From the NCBI RefSeq assembly GCF_000379825.1, contig NZ_KB903819.1, positions 58,250 to 122,249 on the forward strand: 64,000 nucleotides of DNA. Reading direction: 5' to 3'. Below the pieces are notes generated by a model. It ran no database searches. It had not been told where the DNA came from and saw nothing but the letters and a program-made list of their open reading frames with translations. Origin of the DNA: Longispora albida DSM 44784 (GTDB lineage: Bacteria > Actinomycetota > Actinomycetes > Mycobacteriales > Micromonosporaceae). Both the position numbers and the translations under genes were made by a program. Below are positions 60,964-64,000 of this stretch, piece by piece. Positions within the stretch are counted from its first letter, which is position 1, and every line of letters begins with the position of its first letter.

Positions 60964-63576
60964 CTAGACCAGCTTCACGCTGGCGGTAGCAGCCCAGCCC
61001 GGGAAGTTCGCCACACCACTGTTCGTGATGGTGAACGTCCCGTTCCCGTTCGAGAACGCGACCGGCACGGTGGACCAGCCAGCGCCGCCCGCGAGCGCCA
61101 GGTCCGCTCGCCCATCACCGTTGAAGTCACCCGACGCGAGCTTCGCACCGGAAACCGTTGCCCAGCTCGGGAAGTTCGCCACGCCACTGTTCGTCACGCT
61201 GAACGTGCCGTTCCCGTTCGAGAACGCCACAGGCACTGTCGACCACCCCGCGCCACCCGACAACGCCAGATCCGCACGCCCATCGCCGTTGTAGTCGCCA
61301 GCCGCAACCTTGACGTTGGCGGTGGCAGCCCAGCTCGGGAAGTTCGCCACGCCACTGTTCGTCACACTGAACGTCCCGTTTCCGTTCGAGAAGGCCACCG
61401 GAACCGTCGACCAGCCAGCACCACCAGTCAGCGCGAGATCCGAGCGCCCGTCCCCGTTGAAGTCGCCCGCGACAGCCTTCACGTTGGCCGTGGCAGCCCA
61501 GCTCGGGAAGTTCGCGACCCCGCTGTTCGTCACATTGAACGTCCCGTTCCCATTCGAGAACGCCACCGGCACTGTCGACCACCCCGCGCCACCCGTCAAC
61601 GCCAGGTCCGCACGACCATCCCCATTGAAGTCAGCGGCAACCAGCTTCGCGCCGGAAACCGTTGCCCAGCTCGGGAAGTTCGCGACCCCGCTGTTCGTCA
61701 CGCTGAACGTCCCGTTCCCATTCGAGAACGCGACCGGAACCGTCGACCACCCAGCACCGCCCGACAACGCGATGTCAGCACGCCCGTCACCGTTGAAGTC
61801 GCCGTACACGGCCTGGACATTCGCCACCGCAGCCCAGCCGGGGAAGTTCGCGACCCCGCTGTTCGTCACGTTGAACGTGCCGTTCCCGTTCGAGAACGCG
61901 ACCGGGATCGTCGACCAGCCCGCGCCACCCGTCAGCGCCAGGTCCGCTCGCCCATCGCCGTTGTAGTCGCGCAGTGTACCCGCCGCAGGCGTGGTGCACG
62001 GCAGGTCCTCGCCCGCGACGTTCACACCCGCCCAGGCCGCCTGCACCGTCTTGTACTCCGCCGAGCAGTACCCGTACAGGTCGGTGGCCGCCGACAGCGT
62101 CGCCGCCCGCGAGTCGTTGCTGTTGCCCGCGGACACGTACTTCGTGGAGCTTGTGAAGTAGATGTCCATCGCCCGGTACCAGATCTTCTCCGCCTTCGCG
62201 CGGCCGAGCCCGGTCACCGGCTGGGCACCCGCGCACAGCGGCGCGTTCCCGTACGGGGTGTTACCGCTGCCCTCGGCCAGGAAGAAGTACGCGAGGTTCC
62301 CGACGCCCGACGAGTAGTGCACGTCGATGTTGCCGATCCCGTCGTACCAGCAGTTCTTCGAGGACCCGTCGAGCTTCGGGTCGTACATCCAGCGCAGCGG
62401 GTTCCCGTTGCCGAAGATGTTGATTTTCTCGCCAACGGTGTAGTCACCAGGGTCGTTGGCGTTGCCGCCGTAGAACTCCACCATGTTGCCCCAGATGTCG
62501 GACGCCGACTCGTTGAGCCCGCCCGACTCGCCGGAGTACGTGAGCCCACCCGGGATGATGTTGTCCGTGACCCCGTGACCCATCTCGTGACCGGCCACGT
62601 CGATCGCGACCAGCGGGCGCTGGTTGCTCTGGCCGTCGCCGTAGGTCATGGTCGACCCGTTCCAGAAGGCGTTGATGTAGTTGCTGCCGAAGTGCACGCG
62701 GCTCGGGACACCAGCACCGTTACCGAAGATGCCGTTCCGCCCGTGGACATTCTTGAAGTAGTCGTAGGTCAGCGCGGCACCGTAGTGCGCATCGACACCC
62801 GCGGACTGCCTGCTGGTCTGGGTGCCATTACCCCAGACGTTGTCCGCGTCGGTGAACGTCGTGCAGGTGCTGCTGCCCTGGTTCATGTCGCAGGTCGAGC
62901 CGTTGCCGTGCGAGGGGTCCACCATGGAATAGGTGCTGCCGCTCAAGGTCGTGTCGACTGTCACGGTCCCGGAGTAGATGCTATTTCCGGTACCTGCGAC
63001 CATCGCCGCCCCGTCACTCCCGCCCGGGCCACCGGCCCGCCCGCCGAGCGTCTTCACCTCATCAAAAGTCCGGATCACCTTCCCGGTACCGGCATCGGTC
63101 ACCACGTGCAGCCTGCTCGGCGTCTGCCCGTCGGCGGCCGCTCCACTGACAACGGTCTCCCAGGCCAGCCGCCCCGTACCGTCGTAGGCGTCGACAACCA
63201 GCCGCCCACCCGTACCAGGAGCCGCGACACCCGCCCTGGTCCCGACGGTCAACGGCTGCGTGAGCCCGCTCGTCGCACCCCGGAACTCACCGCCCCGGCC
63301 ACTGTGGACGACAAAATCACCACCAAGAACCGGCAGGCCCTGGTACGTCCGCGTGAACCGCACATGCGACGTGCCGTCCGGGTCCACGACACTCCGCCCA
63401 GCCTGGTACGCCTCACCAGGAGCGGCGTTGATCGCAGCGCTATGAGTACCGCTGACGTGAGCGAGTGCCCGGTCAGCGAGGGACAGCTGAGGCCCGGCGC
63501 TGGCCACCTGGGGCAACGCCGAGAGGAACGCGGCCGCGAAGACCAGCGCTCCCCCAGCCGCGAGGGATCGTTTCAT
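60964..63576 (-). CDS. Secreted thermolysin-family (M4) metalloprotease with six FG-GAP repeats
   Basis: 870 residues. Sec signal (about 1-27), FTP-type propeptide (about 50-180; VVDPDGTSHVRFTRTYQGLPVLGGDFVVH), and an M4 catalytic domain with zinc motif H330-E331-MG-H334 and third ligand E356 in NESASD, plus GNIDVHYSSGVGN. From about residue 530 six nearly identical FG-GAP-like units of 56 residues follow (DxNGDGRADLALTGGAGWSTVPVAFSNGNGTF), most likely a beta-propeller. A Zn endopeptidase that degrades extracellular protein. The emfourin domain at 7621-8343 is of the type that inhibits this class. GGGAGC lies before ATG 63576. Confidence 0.95.
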   Translation of the reverse strand: MKRSLAAGGALVFAAAFLSALPQVASAGPQLSLADRALAHVSGTHSAAINAAPGEAYQAGRSVVDPDGTSHVRFTRTYQGLPVLGGDFVVHSGRGGEFRGATSGLTQPLTVGTRAGVAAPGTGGRLVVDAYDGTGRLAWETVVSGAAADGQTPSRLHVVTDAGTGKVIRTFDEVKTLGGRAGGPGGSDGAAMVAGTGNSIYSGTVTVDTTLSGSTYSMVDPSHGNGSTCDMNQGSSTCTTFTDADNVWGNGTQTSRQSAGVDAHYGAALTYDYFKNVHGRNGIFGNGAGVPSRVHFGSNYINAFWNGSTMTYGDGQSNQRPLVAIDVAGHEMGHGVTDNIIPGGLTYSGESGGLNESASDIWGNMVEFYGGNANDPGDYTVGEKINIFGNGNPLRWMYDPKLDGSSKNCWYDGIGNIDVHYSSGVGNLAYFFLAEGSGNTPYGNAPLCAGAQPVTGLGRAKAEKIWYRAMDIYFTSSTKYVSAGNSNDSRAATLSAATDLYGYCSAEYKTVQAAWAGVNVAGEDLPCTTPAAGTLRDYNGDGRADLALTGGAGWSTIPVAFSNGNGTFNVTNSGVANFPGWAAVANVQAVYGDFNGDGRADIALSGGAGWSTVPVAFSNGNGTFSVTNSGVANFPSWATVSGAKLVAADFNGDGRADLALTGGAGWSTVPVAFSNGNGTFNVTNSGVANFPSWAATANVKAVAGDFNGDGRSDLALTGGAGWSTVPVAFSNGNGTFSVTNSGVANFPSWAATANVKVAAGDYNGDGRADLALSGGAGWSTVPVAFSNGNGTFSVTNSGVANFPSWATVSGAKLASGDFNGDGRADLALAGGAGWSTVPVAFSNGNGTFTITNSGVANFPGWAATASVKLV

Positions 63577-63604
63577 GGGTGCTCCCTATCGTAAGGAGAC
63601 AAAG

Positions 63605-63617
63605 GGGTGTTACACCC
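63605..63617. promoter_or_regulatory. Palindrome upstream of M4 protease
   Basis: GGGTGT-T-ACACCC, a 13-base palindrome 29 bases before the protease ATG, overlapping a probable promoter/leader. It may be a repressor site. Confidence 0.35.
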
Positions 63618-63700
63618 ATAACAGCCGATGAAAGATCGTGTACGCGGCTTGTCAGGTATTGGCAAATCCCTTGCGATCAACGCCCCAGATAGTGCACACG

Positions 63701-63747
63701 CAAAAAACGCTGGCCTGGTACCCACAAGTGTGAGTACCAGGCCAGCG
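63701..63747 (-). terminator. Rho-independent terminator of the rRNA operon
   Basis: A 14-bp perfect stem (arms 63708-63721 and 63734-63747) with a 12-base loop. On the minus strand it is followed by TTTTTT (63702-63707), a textbook U-tract, located 12 bases after the 5S 3' end. Confidence 0.93.
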
Positions 63748-63758
63748 TTGAAAAGATG

Positions 63759-63876
63759 TCCGGCGGTGTCCTACTCTCCCACCCCGTCCCCGGGGCAGTA
63801 CCATCGGCGCTGAAGGGCTTAGCTTCCGGGTTCGGAATGTTACCGGGCGTTTCCCCTTCGCTATGACCGCCGTAAC
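63759..63876 (-). rRNA. rrf: 5S ribosomal RNA
   Basis: On the minus strand the sequence runs from GTTACGGCGGTCATAGCG, through GAAACGCCCGGTAACATTCCGAACCCGGAAGCTAAG and CGCCGATGGTACTGC, to GAGAGTAGGACACCGCCGGAC, all conserved blocks of actinobacterial 5S rRNA. Ends are estimated to within 2 bases, giving about 118 nt. It is the final gene of an rRNA operon whose 23S gene lies beyond position 64000. Confidence 0.96.
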
Positions 63877-64000
63877 CCTGCGGAACCAACCCCAAACCTG
63901 GTCCGGGTTCTCACCTGCTGGTGAACCCCGATGGTTTGGTGGTTGTTTTTCCAGAACCGGATAGTGGACGCGAAACATTCTTGATTGCGGTGCTGGGTAA
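63877..64000 (-). other. 23S-5S rRNA spacer
   Basis: The last 124 bases upstream of 5S. No gene or 23S 3'-end signature is recognised, only a CACCTGCTGGTGA hairpin (63913-63925). Confidence 0.6.

Noticed and set aside
61000..61980. Regular repeats resembling a CRISPR array
   Set aside because: The period is 168 bp, in frame, and encodes FG-GAP units of the protease; no spacer/repeat structure and no cas genes.
63900..64000. 3' end of 23S rRNA
   Set aside because: The visible bases do not show the conserved 23S end; only the spacer is inside the window.

Overview
This is about 64 kb of a very GC-rich chromosome from a mycelial, spore-forming type of actinomycete. The evidence is strong G/C bias at third codon positions, many GTG starts, stop-start overlaps (ATGA/GTGA), a geosmin synthase, a mycothiol-type DinB_2 protein, PadR/TetR/SigE-family regulators, IdeR-type iron boxes and a few rare TTA codons. 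The family (for example Micromonosporaceae or Pseudonocardiales) cannot be fixed from this window alone. No insertion sequence, prophage, CRISPR array or tRNA gene was seen. The right edge enters an rRNA operon on the minus strand: a 5S gene with an intrinsic terminator, its 23S lying outside the window.

Layout. 1-16.5 kb is housekeeping and accessory metabolism: a truncated mycothiol-dependent isomerase, GPP34, a FAD monooxygenase divergent from a TetR gene coupled to a PIG-L deacetylase, a SigE-family sigma factor with a membrane partner, an ArsR/SRPBCC pair with its operator between -35 and -10, CinA amidohydrolase, a secreted emfourin+SSI double protease inhibitor, a lipase, a PucR regulator, kinase-like and acetyltransferase genes, a Tat-exported phospholipase C, and a VOC protein. 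16.6-22.1 kb is an RNA-repair operon (Hen1, Pnkp, RlaP) whose last gene is a short terpene-synthase-like protein, translationally coupled to RlaP. 22.1-26.8 kb has a PadR/membrane-protein pair and a tachylectin/DMFase-beta-like exported protein.

26.9-47.3 kb is a cell-surface and secretion region: a possible 13-codon mini-gene with a structured leader, a 1701-residue nine-repeat SpaA adhesin (LPVTG), a GH25 muramidase with FG-GAP repeats, a second LPVTG protein, a PQQ-type sugar dehydrogenase with PKD, an LADTG surface protein coupled to a 40-residue acidic peptide, and a coupled M64-like peptidase/DUF11 pair. DinB, an F420-type oxidoreductase and geosmin synthase are interspersed.

47.5-64 kb holds an AAA-ATPase/TPR membrane pair, a complete iron-siderophore ABC importer with three iron boxes, a phosphotransferase, a NarL-type two-component system, a DUF1707 protein, an MHS-family transporter, a TetR/SGNH-hydrolase module with twin operators, a secreted M4 metalloprotease with six FG-GAP repeats, and 5S rRNA.

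The most unusual items are the emfourin-SSI fusion, the terpene-synthase-like gene in the RNA-repair operon, a 43-bp sequence repeated 38 kb apart at a similar distance upstream of two unrelated genes, the mini-gene at 26958, and the cysteine-paired SpaA repeats.
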